A stretch of 64,000 bases of DNA from Opitutia bacterium (GTDB taxonomy: Bacteria > Verrucomicrobiota > Verrucomicrobiia > Opitutales > Opitutaceae). A program made the position numbers and the translations under genes. Each line of letters starts with the position of its first letter. The first letter of the stretch is position 1. The notes below the pieces were generated by a model that did no database searches, had not been told where the DNA came from, and saw nothing but the letters and a program-made list of their open reading frames with translations. The stretch covers positions 310,001 through 374,000 of the forward strand of contig JACRHT010000012.1 in assembly GCA_016217545.1 (NCBI GenBank), in the 5' to 3' direction. Of the stretch, positions 17,063 to 25,407 are shown in pieces.

Positions 17063-17782
17063 ATGAACCTCACCACCGCTCCCCTCCTCGCCTTCGGCGC
17101 GCACCCAGATGACATCGAGTTCGGCGCCGGCGGCATCATTGCCCGCGAGACGCAGGCGGGACGCCCCGCGCATTTCGTCGTCTGCTCGCGTGGCGAGGCC
17201 GGCACGAACGGCACGCCCGCCGAGCGCACCAAGGAGGCGGAGAAAGCCGCGAAGCTCCTCGGCGCGAAGGCCGAGTTCATCGACCTCGACGGCGACTCGC
17301 ACCTCGACGTGCGCAACGCCCACGCCCTGAAACTCGCCGCCATCATCCGCACGGTCCGCCCCGGCATCGTCCTCGCGCCCACGCCCGAGCAGAATCAGCA
17401 CCCGGACCACTGGCGCCTCGGCCAACTCGTGCGCGACGCCACGCGCATCGCGCGCTACGGCGGCGTCGCCGAGTTGAAGAGCCAGACGCCGCACGCGGTC
17501 GGGCAACTTTTCTTCTACGCGCTCGGCCCCAGCGCCGAGCCGCGCGACGTTTCGCCGGTCGTGATCGATATCTCCGACAAGCCGATCATGACCGCGTGGA
17601 CCAAAGCCATGGAGGCGCACGCCTCGCAGATGAAAACGCGCAACTACGTCGAGTTGCAACTCGCCCGCGCGCGCGTCCACGGCCTCAACGCCGGCGTCGC
17701 GCACGCCCAGCTGCTGTGGCCCAACGACCCACTCGTGTTCCACTCGCTCACCGACATCTCGCGCGGCGCGCGGCGGTTCTGA
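17063..17782 (+). CDS. bshB: BshB-type N-acetyl deacetylase (PIG-L family)
   Basis: A 239-residue single-domain PIG-L deacetylase. The metal motif AHPDD is at 13-17 (FGAHPDDIEFGAGG) and the distal HPDH at 113-116 (NQHPDHWRLG). Size and motifs match BshB, which removes acetate from GlcNAc-malate in bacillithiol synthesis. Placement between a BshC-like gene and a bshA gene supports that reaction. Start: the ATG at 17063, because the longer frame runs back into the palindromic repeat. Generic LmbE deacetylases look similar, so the call leans on context. Confidence 0.8.
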   Translation: MNLTTAPLLAFGAHPDDIEFGAGGIIARETQAGRPAHFVVCSRGEAGTNGTPAERTKEAEKAAKLLGAKAEFIDLDGDSHLDVRNAHALKLAAIIRTVRPGIVLAPTPEQNQHPDHWRLGQLVRDATRIARYGGVAELKSQTPHAVGQLFFYALGPSAEPRDVSPVVIDISDKPIMTAWTKAMEAHASQMKTRNYVELQLARARVHGLNAGVAHAQLLWPNDPLVFHSLTDISRGARRF

Positions 17783-17794
17783 TCCCAGAGTTGG

Positions 17795-17967
17795 AACCAC
17801 GAATGGACACGAATAGACACGAATGAAACCAACCCAAGCGTGCGTGAGGGACCACCGATGAGCCGAGACAGGAAACGGACGCGACGCGGCGGTCTCTGCG
17901 CGAACCCGTGTTCACTCGTGGTTCGTGGGGTTTTCTATTCGTGTGAATTCGTGTCCATTCGTGGTTA
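17795..17967. repeat. Palindromic repeat with 10-bp internal period (ACACGAAT family)
   Basis: The left end reads AACCACGAATGGACACGAAT and continues AGACACGAATG; the right end is the inverse (GAATTCGTGTCCATTCGTGG then TTAAAA). Arms are made of 10-bp units sharing ACACGAAT. The 100-bp centre is unrelated and has no clear frame. It separates bshB from bshA and ends 10 bp before the bshA ATG. Similar ACCACGAATG repeats are common between genes in Verrucomicrobia and Planctomycetes. Confidence 0.8.
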
Positions 17968-17976
17968 AAAACCTGC

Positions 17977-19110
17977 ATGCCTAACCGCCCGCTGAAACTC
18001 GCGATCACCTGCTACCCGTCCGTCGGCGGGAGCGGCATCCTCGCCTCCGAGCTCGGCGAGGAACTCGCGGCGCGCGGCCACGAAATCCATTTCATCAGCT
18101 ACGAGCAGCCGTTCCGCATGCCGACGGGGCCGCGGGTATTTTTCCACCCGGTCGCGGTCAACAGCTACGACCTCTTCAAATACCCCGACTACACGCTGCC
18201 GCTCTCGGTCAAGATGGCCGAGGTCGCCCGCTCGCACGCGCTCGACCTCCTGCACGTCCACTACGCGGTGCCGCACGCCACCGCCGCCGTGCTCGCGCGC
18301 GCCATGCTGCACGAGGAGCACCGGCTGCGCATCATCACGACGCTGCACGGCACCGACACGACGCTGCTCGGCCGCGATCCCGGCTACGGTCCGGCGATCA
18401 AGCACGCCCTCGAAAACTCGGACGCGATCACCACCGTCTCCGAGTTCATGCGCACCGAGACGGTGCGGCTCCTCGGCGTCCAGCGCCCGATCGAAGTCAT
18501 CCACAATTTCTTCGAGCCGCACGCTTGCTCGCACCGCCGCGACGAAGTTCGCCGCGAACTCGGCCTCGCACCCGACGAGGCGATGTTGCTGCACCTTTCG
18601 AATCTCCGCCCGCTCAAGCGCATCGACCTGATGCTCGACACCGTCGCGCTGCTCGCCCCGCGCCTGCCCTTCAAGCTCGTGATCCTTGCTGGCGCCGACA
18701 GCACGCGGCTCGCCGACGAAGTGCGCCGCCGGGGCTTGCGCGATCGCGTCGTGATCCGCGAACGCGTCAACGCCATCGAGGACTACCTGCAAGCCGCCGA
18801 CCTCGGCCTGTTCACCTCGGAGATGGAAAGTTTCTGCCTCAGCATCCTCGAGCTGATGACCGTCGGCGTGCCCAGCGCGGCGTTCGCCGTGGGCGGCATC
18901 CCCGAAGTGACACGCGACGGCGAGACCGGCGCGCTCGCGCCGTTCGGCGACACCGTCGCCCTCGCCGCGAAAATCGAGGCTCTCCTCCGCGGCCCCGCGC
19001 AACGCGCCGCGCTCGGCGCCGCCGGCCGCATCCGCGCCCGCGAAAAATTCTCCGCCGCCGCGATCGTCCCGCGCTACGAAGCACTCTATCGTCGCGTCGC
19101 GCGCGGCTAG
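17977..19110 (+). CDS. bshA: N-acetyl-alpha-D-glucosaminyl L-malate synthase BshA
   Basis: A 377-residue GT4 glycosyltransferase. It has the BshA-specific stretches ITCYPSVGGSGILASELGEEL near residue 10, GHEIHFISYEQPFR, FKYPDYTLPLSVKMAEVA, LDLLHVHYAVPHA and TTLHGTDTTLLG. The GT-B catalytic region MESFCLSILELMTVGVPSAA carries the E-x7-E pair. The enzyme joins UDP-GlcNAc and L-malate, the first step of bacillithiol synthesis. Other GT4 enzymes lack this set of motifs, so the call is firm. Confidence 0.92.
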   Translation: MPNRPLKLAITCYPSVGGSGILASELGEELAARGHEIHFISYEQPFRMPTGPRVFFHPVAVNSYDLFKYPDYTLPLSVKMAEVARSHALDLLHVHYAVPHATAAVLARAMLHEEHRLRIITTLHGTDTTLLGRDPGYGPAIKHALENSDAITTVSEFMRTETVRLLGVQRPIEVIHNFFEPHACSHRRDEVRRELGLAPDEAMLLHLSNLRPLKRIDLMLDTVALLAPRLPFKLVILAGADSTRLADEVRRRGLRDRVVIRERVNAIEDYLQAADLGLFTSEMESFCLSILELMTVGVPSAAFAVGGIPEVTRDGETGALAPFGDTVALAAKIEALLRGPAQRAALGAAGRIRAREKFSAAAIVPRYEALYRRVARG

Positions 19111-19193
19111 AGCCAGCGCACCTGCAAATGTAACATTGGCGCCGTTGCGACTCGTCGGGCAGACGCCACGCTGGGGGACGCCACCCGCTTCCC

Positions 19194-19550
19194 ATGCCCG
19201 CCCAATCTCCCCGCCCCGCCGAAGCCAAGCTCTCGGCGAAGATCGCCGCCGCGGAAAAACAAGCCGCCGCCGCCAAGCAAGCCGCCAGTGACGCGAAGGC
19301 CGCCGCCAAAGCCGCGCGCAAACAATACAAGCAGGCAAAAAAAGCCGCCAAGGCGGCGAAGAAATCCCTGAAGGCCCTCCGCCTCGAGTGGCGCACGCAG
19401 CGCACCCGCCGCCCCGCCAAGCGCAAGCCCACCAAGGCCGCCGCCGCGAAACCCGCCCCGCCCGTCGCACCGCCGCCCGCCGCCGCGGCACCGGAGACGC
19501 CCGTGATTCCCGAGTCCAGCGTTGCTCCTTCCGCGCCGCCCGCCAACTAA
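19194..19550 (+). CDS. Ala/Lys-rich coiled-coil protein with Pro/Ala tail
   Basis: A 118-residue low-complexity protein. Residues 10-65 are Ala/Lys heptad-like helix (KQAAAAKQAASDAKAAAKAA and similar), then a strongly basic stretch RTQRTRRPAKRKPTKAAAAK and a Pro/Ala-rich tail. The composition resembles bacterial histone-H1-like or linker proteins, so nucleic acid or polyphosphate binding is possible but unproven. The polyphosphate kinase gene starts 8 bp after its stop, suggesting one transcript. Confidence 0.6.
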   Translation: MPAQSPRPAEAKLSAKIAAAEKQAAAAKQAASDAKAAAKAARKQYKQAKKAAKAAKKSLKALRLEWRTQRTRRPAKRKPTKAAAAKPAPPVAPPPAAAAPETPVIPESSVAPSAPPAN

Positions 19551-19558
19551 GGGATGAC

Positions 19559-21040
19559 ATGGCGTCATCCGGCCGGAAGCAGAAACTCAACCGCAGCCAA
19601 TACAAGGCTCGCGCCTCCGCGCTGCGCGAGCAGCTCGTGCAGCTCCAGCTGACGATCAAGCACGTTCCGTTCAAGGTCCTCCTCATCGTGGCCGGTCCCG
19701 AAGGCGCCGGCCGCGGCACGTTGCTCCAAACCCTCGCCGAATGGCTCGACCCCCGCGGCGTCGAGACGTTCTCGTGGCACCCGCCGACCGCCAACGAGGA
19801 AGCCCATCCGCACCAATGGCGCCTCTGGCGCGACCTCCCCGCGATGGGCCGCATCGGACTCTACGCGGGCTCCTGGTATACGGAGACGCTGCGCGAGGAA
19901 GCGCGCAACAAACGCGCGCTCGCCCACGTCGCCGCCGAAGCCGAACGCATCCGCGATTTCGAAAAACTCCTCGTCGACGGCGGCACCCTCATCGTCAAGG
20001 TCTGGCTCCATCTCTCCGAGGACGCCCAAGGCCGCCGCCTCCGCACCCTGCGCGCCGATCCCCTCACCGCGTGGCGCGTGACGGACGAGGACTGGCACCA
20101 TCACCGCATCTACCGCCGGCTGGAAAAAACCGCCGCGCTCATCCGCCGCAAAACCAACCAGCCCGGCGCCCGCTGGACGACGATCGACGCGGAGGACGAA
20201 CGCCAGCGCGACCTCGACGTCGGCCAGCTGCTGCTCGAACGCGTCGCCGCCCACCAGCGCGCCATCGCGGCGCTGCCGCCCGCCAGCGCGCCGAAAAAAC
20301 TGCACCCGGTTCGCCCCGCCGGCCTGCGTCGCCTGCAAAAGCTCCGGCTCGATCAGGAAATGTCCGAGTCGGGCTACGACGGCCTGCGCGACAAGTGGCT
20401 CGCGCGCCTCGGTCTCGCCCTGCGCTCCGCCTTCGCGGCCCGCCGCGCCGTGGTCTTCGTGTTCGAAGGCTGGGACGCCGCCGGCAAGGGCGGCGCGATC
20501 CGCCGCCTCACCAGCGCCGCCGATCCGCGCGACTACCGCGTCATCCCGGTCGCCAAACCTACCGCCGAGGAAAAACACGCGCACTACCTCTGGCGCTTCT
20601 GGCGCGACGTCCCGCGCGACGGACGCTGCGCCGTGTTCGACCGCTCGTGGTATGGCCGCGTGCTCGTCGAGCGCATCGAGGGCTTCTGCCGCGAGGACGA
20701 GTGGCGCCGCGCCTTCGCCGAGATCAACGCCTTCGAAAAGGAACTCACCGACCACGGCGTGATCGTGATCAAATTCTGGCTGCACATCTCGCACGCCGAG
20801 CAGCTCCGCCGTTTCCGCGAACGCGAGGCCACGCCGCACAAGCGCCACAAGATGAACGCCGAGGACTGGCGCAACCGCCGCCAGCGCGACGCCTACGAGA
20901 TCGCCGTCGGCGACATGCTCGCGCTCACCGACCGCCGCACGGCGCCGTGGCACATTATTCCCGCCGACGACAAGCGCTTCGCCCGCATCGAGGTGCTCAG
21001 CACCGCCGCGAAGCAGCTCGAGGCCGCGCTCGCCGGCTGA
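19559..21040 (+). CDS. Two-domain PPK2-family polyphosphate:nucleotide phosphotransferase
   Basis: A 493-residue protein with two tandem PPK2 kinase domains, as in polyphosphate:AMP phosphotransferases. The C-terminal domain has a good Walker A at about 302-312 (EGWDAAGKGGAI), the block FWRDVPRDGRCAVFDRSWYGRVLVER and lid Args. The N-terminal domain has a weaker loop (GPEGAGRGTLL, Arg in place of the usual Lys) and is probably structural, as known for this class. The reaction is AMP plus polyphosphate to ADP. AAGGGA lies shortly before the ATG at 19559, one of the few Shine-Dalgarno-like sites here. Confidence 0.9.
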   Translation: MASSGRKQKLNRSQYKARASALREQLVQLQLTIKHVPFKVLLIVAGPEGAGRGTLLQTLAEWLDPRGVETFSWHPPTANEEAHPHQWRLWRDLPAMGRIGLYAGSWYTETLREEARNKRALAHVAAEAERIRDFEKLLVDGGTLIVKVWLHLSEDAQGRRLRTLRADPLTAWRVTDEDWHHHRIYRRLEKTAALIRRKTNQPGARWTTIDAEDERQRDLDVGQLLLERVAAHQRAIAALPPASAPKKLHPVRPAGLRRLQKLRLDQEMSESGYDGLRDKWLARLGLALRSAFAARRAVVFVFEGWDAAGKGGAIRRLTSAADPRDYRVIPVAKPTAEEKHAHYLWRFWRDVPRDGRCAVFDRSWYGRVLVERIEGFCREDEWRRAFAEINAFEKELTDHGVIVIKFWLHISHAEQLRRFREREATPHKRHKMNAEDWRNRRQRDAYEIAVGDMLALTDRRTAPWHIIPADDKRFARIEVLSTAAKQLEAALAG

Positions 21041-21119
21041 GGCTCCGCCGCCCGTCACGCAAACGTCACCCCGCCGCGCTCGACTCGGCGCCGGCCCGCC
21101 GTTTCGGCTGGTTGCGCCG

Positions 21120-21917
21120 ATGAAGCGACTCGCGCTCCCCTTTCTCCTCGCCGCCGCGCTGCACGCCGCCGAGCCCGCCGCACTCGCCCACGCCACCGCC
21201 CTCTACGCGGCCGGCCGCTACGCCGAGGCGACCGCCTCGTTCGAGGAAATCGCGCGGCACGAGCCCGCCGCCCCCGCGGTGCTCTACCATCTCGGCAAAC
21301 TCGTCCTCCACCGCCGCGACTACCCGCGCGCAGTCGAGCTGCTCGCGCGCGCCGCGCAGGCTGCGCCCAACGACGCGGCGATCGCGCTCTGGCTTGGCAA
21401 CGCCCACGCGTGGTCCGCCTCCGTCGCCGAGAGCCTCGGTCCGCGCGTGAGCCACGGCCGCCAGGCGCTCGCGCACTACCGCCGCGCGGTCGAACTCGAT
21501 CCCTCCAGCGTGCCCGCGCGCTTCAGCCTGATGAATTTCTACCGCCACGTGCCCGCGCTGCTGGGCGGCGGCCTGAACCGCGCCTGCGCGCAGGCCGCGG
21601 AAATCGATCGCCTCGATCCCGTCGCCGGCGCGCACGCCCGCGCGTTGCTCGCCTTTCATCAACAGAATTTCGACGCGGCGCGCGCGACGCTCCAGCAACT
21701 CCTCGCGAAAAAACCCGCCCACTACGCGGCCAATTTCCTGCTCGGCCGCCTCGCCGTCGCCTCGGGCCGGCATCGCGACGAAGGGCGCGCGGCCCTCGAA
21801 CGCTGCCTCCAGCTCACGCCCACGGAGAACGACGAACCGCACGACGAGGCGCGCGCGCTGCTCGCGCAACTCGACCGTCCCACGCTCGCGGCGGCCGCCC
21901 TCACCGCGACGCGCTGA
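21120..21917 (+). CDS. Exported TPR protein
   Basis: A 265-residue protein with a short signal peptide (residues 1-17, cleavage after LHA). Helical TPR repeats follow: AHATALYAAGRYAEATASFEE, VLYHLGKLVLHRRDYPRAVE, then units around ALAHYRRAVELDPSS and FHQQNFDAARATLQQLL. It would be a periplasmic protein-interaction scaffold; the partner is unknown. It follows the PPK2 gene after 79 bp. Confidence 0.8.
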   Translation: MKRLALPFLLAAALHAAEPAALAHATALYAAGRYAEATASFEEIARHEPAAPAVLYHLGKLVLHRRDYPRAVELLARAAQAAPNDAAIALWLGNAHAWSASVAESLGPRVSHGRQALAHYRRAVELDPSSVPARFSLMNFYRHVPALLGGGLNRACAQAAEIDRLDPVAGAHARALLAFHQQNFDAARATLQQLLAKKPAHYAANFLLGRLAVASGRHRDEGRAALERCLQLTPTENDEPHDEARALLAQLDRPTLAAAALTATR

Positions 21918-22044
21918 AGGGACGCGTGCGGCGCATTTTTGCCGGAATTGCGGCGATTCGGTGACGGCCGCGTGAAACCGCGGTGACGCGCACGCTTTGG
22001 CTTTGCGCGGCGCGGCGCCGCCGTCCGTAGGCTGCTCGCGGCCC

Positions 22045-23139
22045 ATGAACGCCTCCCGTTTTTTCCCGACGTTCCCCACCCTCGCGCGTCTGTCGCAACA
22101 AACCACCGCCCCTTTCCAGGCTCTCGTGCGCACGACCGGCTACCGCCTGCGTCCGCCCCGCGCCGTGGAACACACCCCGCGTGTCACCACGCGGCAAGCG
22201 CGCCTGCTCGCCTCGGGCGTCGTCGGCCCGCAAGCCTGCGCGCAAATCCGCGTCGAGGAGCGGAGCGGTTCGTTGCCCACCATCGTCGTCGGCGGCTTCG
22301 TGCCGGACGCGACCGAGGCGTTCTATCTCCTGCGCGGCGGGCTGCTGAAATTCGGCAGCGTGTTCTATCTCAACTATCCGCGCCGCGCCTTTTCGACCGA
22401 CCTCTTCATCGCGCAACTCGAGGATCTGATCGCGGAGATCGTCGCCACGCGCGGCGTCCGCCCGGCCTTGATCGCCGTCAGCTTCGGCGCCGGCCTCGTC
22501 CTCGAGCTGCTGCGCCGCGCCGCCGAGCGGGGCGAGCCGCCGCCGCTCGCCGGGCTCACCCTCGTCAGCCCCGTCGCCTGCACCGCCGACTTGATCGATA
22601 TCGGCGCGCCGAAGCCCACGACGCTGCTCGGCCGCGTGCTGCTGCCGTATCTGCGCGGGACGGCCGCGCCCGACGGCGCGATCGTGGAAAAATCCCGCAC
22701 CGTTTTCCTGCGCATGTTCGAGTCCGGCGCGCAAAACCGCTCCGCGCTGCGCTTCCTGCTCACGCGCGTCGAGACGCAGCGCCTGCGCGATGCGGTCGTC
22801 GGCACGATCAACGCGATCGACGCCGCCGGGGCGTTCGAGCGCGTGCGCGCGCTCAACCAGTTGCCGGCGCCCGCCGCGCCGCGCGTCCTCTTCGCCGGCC
22901 CCGCCCTCGTGCTCTACGCCGAAAAGGAGAGTTCCGTGCTCCAGGAAAACGCGCCGACGTGGCTCGAGCTCAGCCAGCGCACCACCGCGTGGCTGCCGCA
23001 GGGACGCTGCGTCGTCGTGACCAATCACGCCGACCATCCGGTGCAGCACGCGTCGCTCATCTTCCACTCGCGCAACTTCGAGCCGCACCTCGCGCAACTC
23101 TACCGGACCATCCGCCAACGCCCCGCCCACGCCGCGTGA
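22045..23139 (+). CDS. Alpha/beta hydrolase-like protein
   Basis: A 364-residue protein with a core that fits the alpha/beta hydrolase fold: TIVVGGFVPDATEAFYLLR, then the nucleophile elbow AVSFGAGLV with S146, and late acidic and His candidates (VVTNHADHPVQHASL). No signal peptide is clear; the first 60 residues are basic and could be a separate region. The start at 22045 (CCC-ATG) fits better than the upstream frame. The GH3 gene begins 2 bp after its stop, so the two are cotranscribed and probably act together, for example on acyl-adenylate or ester products. The substrate is unknown. Confidence 0.7.
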   Translation: MNASRFFPTFPTLARLSQQTTAPFQALVRTTGYRLRPPRAVEHTPRVTTRQARLLASGVVGPQACAQIRVEERSGSLPTIVVGGFVPDATEAFYLLRGGLLKFGSVFYLNYPRRAFSTDLFIAQLEDLIAEIVATRGVRPALIAVSFGAGLVLELLRRAAERGEPPPLAGLTLVSPVACTADLIDIGAPKPTTLLGRVLLPYLRGTAAPDGAIVEKSRTVFLRMFESGAQNRSALRFLLTRVETQRLRDAVVGTINAIDAAGAFERVRALNQLPAPAAPRVLFAGPALVLYAEKESSVLQENAPTWLELSQRTTAWLPQGRCVVVTNHADHPVQHASLIFHSRNFEPHLAQLYRTIRQRPAHAA

Positions 23140-23141
23140 CC

Positions 23142-24749
23142 ATGACCACCGCGCTCTCCCGCCCCGTTTCCTCCCTTTCCGGCAAACTCGCCGGCGCCAT
23201 CGGCCGCCGCCTCGCCGTGCGCACCGCGCACCGGCTCGCGGCGCAAGGCGACGGCACCGCCGCGCAGGAATCCGTCTTTGCACGGCTCGTGCCCGCGCTG
23301 GCGCCGACGGCGTTCGGCCGCGAACACGGCCTTGAGGCCGGCCTGCCCTACGAGCATTTCCGCGCCCGCATCGAGCCGCGCGGCTACGAAGGATTCGCGC
23401 CCTACATCGAGCGGATGAAGCGAGGAGAGGCCGACATCCTGCACCCGGGCCGCTGCGCGCACTTCGCGGTGTCGTCGGGCACGACCGCGGGTCCCTCGAA
23501 ATGGCTGCCGGTCAACGCCGCCATGCTCGCGCACTTTCGCGATGCCGGGCTCGACTCGCTGTTCTTCTACGCCTTGCGCACGGGCCGCGGCAGCGTCTTC
23601 CGCGGCCGCCACCTGTTCCTCGGCGGCAGCACGGGGCTGATGCCGGTGCCCGGCGTCACGCCGCCGATCCATTCCGGCGACCTCAGCGGCATCACGGCGC
23701 TGAACCTGCCGTGGTGGGCCGAACACCAGCTCTACGAACCGGGCCGCGAGATCGCGCGGCTGGAAAACTGGCCGGAAAAGGTCCGCGCCATCGCCGAGCG
23801 CACGTGGAACCGCGACATCACTCTCGTCGCCGGCATCCCGAGCTGGCTGCTCGTGCTCGCCACCGCCGTGCGCGAAACCGCCGCGCGCCGCGGCGGCCGC
23901 CGGCCCGAGACGCTCGCGGAACTCTGGCCCAATCTCGAATGCCTCATCCACGGCGGCGTGCCAGTGGAGCCGTTCGCGGAGGAACTGCGCCGCGCCTTCG
24001 GCGACGGCGTCCGCCGCCACGAAGTCTACCCGGCGTCCGAGGGTTTCATCGCCGCGCAGGATACCGAGAGCAGCGGCCTGCGCCTGCTCGCGGACCACGG
24101 GATTTTCTACGAGTTCGTCCCCTTCGCCGACTACGACGAGAGCGACCCGGTGCGCACCGCCGCGCGCGCGGTGCCGCTGGCGGGCGTGCGGCCCGGCGTG
24201 GACTACGTGCTGCTCATGACGACGCCCGCCGGCCTCGTGCGCTACGCGATCGGCGACCTCGTGCGCTTCGTCAGCCTCGAGCCGCCGCGCCTCGTCTACG
24301 TCGGCCGGACCAAGCTCCAGCTCAGCGCGTTCGGCGAGCACGTCATCGAAAAGGAAATCACCGACGCGCTGGCGGCCGCCTGCCGCGCGCACGGCGTGTC
24401 GGTGGAAAATTTCCACGTCGCCCCGCTCTTCCCCGCGGCGGGCACGCGCGCCGTCGGCCGCCACGAATGGTGGATCGAGTTTCGCGGCCCGGCGCCCGAA
24501 GCGGTGGAGCTGGAGCGCTTCGCCGCTGCGCTCGATCGCGAGCTCCTGGCCCTCAACGACGACTACGCCGGCAAGCGCCACGGCGGCGGACTCGACACGC
24601 CGCGCGTCCGCCCCGTCTCTGCGGGCGGCTTCGAGCGCTGGCTGAAGCGCGCCGGGAAATGGGGCGGTCAGCACAAGACGCCGCGCTGTCGCTCCGACCG
24701 CCAGGTCGCCGACGCACTCGCGCTCGCCGTGGATTTTCCCCAGCAATGA
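23142..24749 (+). CDS. GH3 family acyl-adenylating enzyme
   Basis: A 535-residue protein of the GH3 auxin-responsive promoter family, which forms acyl-adenylates and conjugates acyl groups to amines. Visible are the P-loop-like SSGTTAGPSKWLPV (about 108-121), HGGVPVEPF, YPASEGFIAAQD, and the hinge region RYAIGDLVRFVSL with YVGRTKLQLSAFGEHV. Bacterial GH3 homologues have no firmly known substrate. It sits between the hydrolase (2 bp upstream) and sixA (4 bp downstream), so a single transcript is likely. Confidence 0.88.
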   Translation: MTTALSRPVSSLSGKLAGAIGRRLAVRTAHRLAAQGDGTAAQESVFARLVPALAPTAFGREHGLEAGLPYEHFRARIEPRGYEGFAPYIERMKRGEADILHPGRCAHFAVSSGTTAGPSKWLPVNAAMLAHFRDAGLDSLFFYALRTGRGSVFRGRHLFLGGSTGLMPVPGVTPPIHSGDLSGITALNLPWWAEHQLYEPGREIARLENWPEKVRAIAERTWNRDITLVAGIPSWLLVLATAVRETAARRGGRRPETLAELWPNLECLIHGGVPVEPFAEELRRAFGDGVRRHEVYPASEGFIAAQDTESSGLRLLADHGIFYEFVPFADYDESDPVRTAARAVPLAGVRPGVDYVLLMTTPAGLVRYAIGDLVRFVSLEPPRLVYVGRTKLQLSAFGEHVIEKEITDALAAACRAHGVSVENFHVAPLFPAAGTRAVGRHEWWIEFRGPAPEAVELERFAAALDRELLALNDDYAGKRHGGGLDTPRVRPVSAGGFERWLKRAGKWGGQHKTPRCRSDRQVADALALAVDFPQQ

Positions 24750-24753
24750 ATTC

Positions 24754-25215
24754 ATGCACGTCTACCTGATTCGCCACGCCCACGCCGAGGACGGCAAACC
24801 CGACGCCGCGCGTCCGTTGAGCGCCAAGGGCCGGAAGCAGATCCGCAAGCTCGCGCGCCTGCTGCGCGCGGCCGGAGCGATCGAGGCGGCGGAGTGGTGG
24901 CACAGCCCGCTCGTGCGCGCGCGCGACACGGCGGCGCTGCTCGCGAAACAACTCGGGCACGCCGCGCCCCGCACGGAAGTCAGCGGACTGAAACCGGATG
25001 ACGACCCGACTCTCACCGCGCGCAAGCTCGGCGACGCGCGCAAGCCGGTCGTCGTCGTCGGCCACGACCCGCATCTCAGCGCGCTCGCCTCGCTGTTGGT
25101 GGTGGGCAGGGCCGAGCCGCCGCGCTTCCGCATGAAGAAAGCCGCGGCGCTGCGCCTCGATCGCAGCAGCGGCGGGTGGACCGTCCGCTGGCTGGTTTCG
25201 CCGGAGTTGCTGTAA
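24754..25215 (+). CDS. sixA: Phosphohistidine phosphatase SixA-like
   Basis: A 153-residue histidine phosphatase with the RHA motif (R7-H8-A9) and the second His at H104 in VVVGHDPHLS. The compact size, SAKGRKQIRKLA and WHSPLVRARDTAALL match SixA rather than phosphoglycerate mutase. SixA removes phosphate from phosphohistidine, for example in Hpt or PTS proteins. The gene lies 4 bp after GH3 and ends the run of plus-strand genes before the divergent-facing lipoprotein cluster. Confidence 0.85.
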   Translation: MHVYLIRHAHAEDGKPDAARPLSAKGRKQIRKLARLLRAAGAIEAAEWWHSPLVRARDTAALLAKQLGHAAPRTEVSGLKPDDDPTLTARKLGDARKPVVVVGHDPHLSALASLLVVGRAEPPRFRMKKAAALRLDRSSGGWTVRWLVSPELL

Positions 25216-25242
25216 ACTCCGGGCGGTGCGTGTGGCGGGCTC

Positions 25243-25395
25243 CTACGAGACGAACAGGAGCACCAGCTGGATTGTGCCGGGGGCGATGAAGGCGGAGGCG
25301 AGACGACGGCCGGCGGCCGCCTGCGTTTGGACGCACGCCTCGAAGTTGGTGACGAAGTTTCCGTCGAACGTGATTTGGGTGACGTGGGTATTCAT
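25243..25395 (-). CDS. 50-residue hydrophobic-tailed peptide
   Basis: The frame runs from the ATG at 25393-25395 to the TAG at 25243-25245. The product starts MNTHVTQITFDGNFVTNFEA and ends in a hydrophobic stretch TIQLVLLFVS. It begins 12 bp after the stop of the lipoprotein gene on the same strand and has a C-rich CCCACC-ATG leader like that gene. No family is recognised. The support is position and codon use only, so it may not be a gene. Confidence 0.45.
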   Translation of the reverse strand: MNTHVTQITFDGNFVTNFEACVQTQAAAGRRLASAFIAPGTIQLVLLFVS

Positions 25396-25407
25396 GGTGG
25401 GAAGAGG

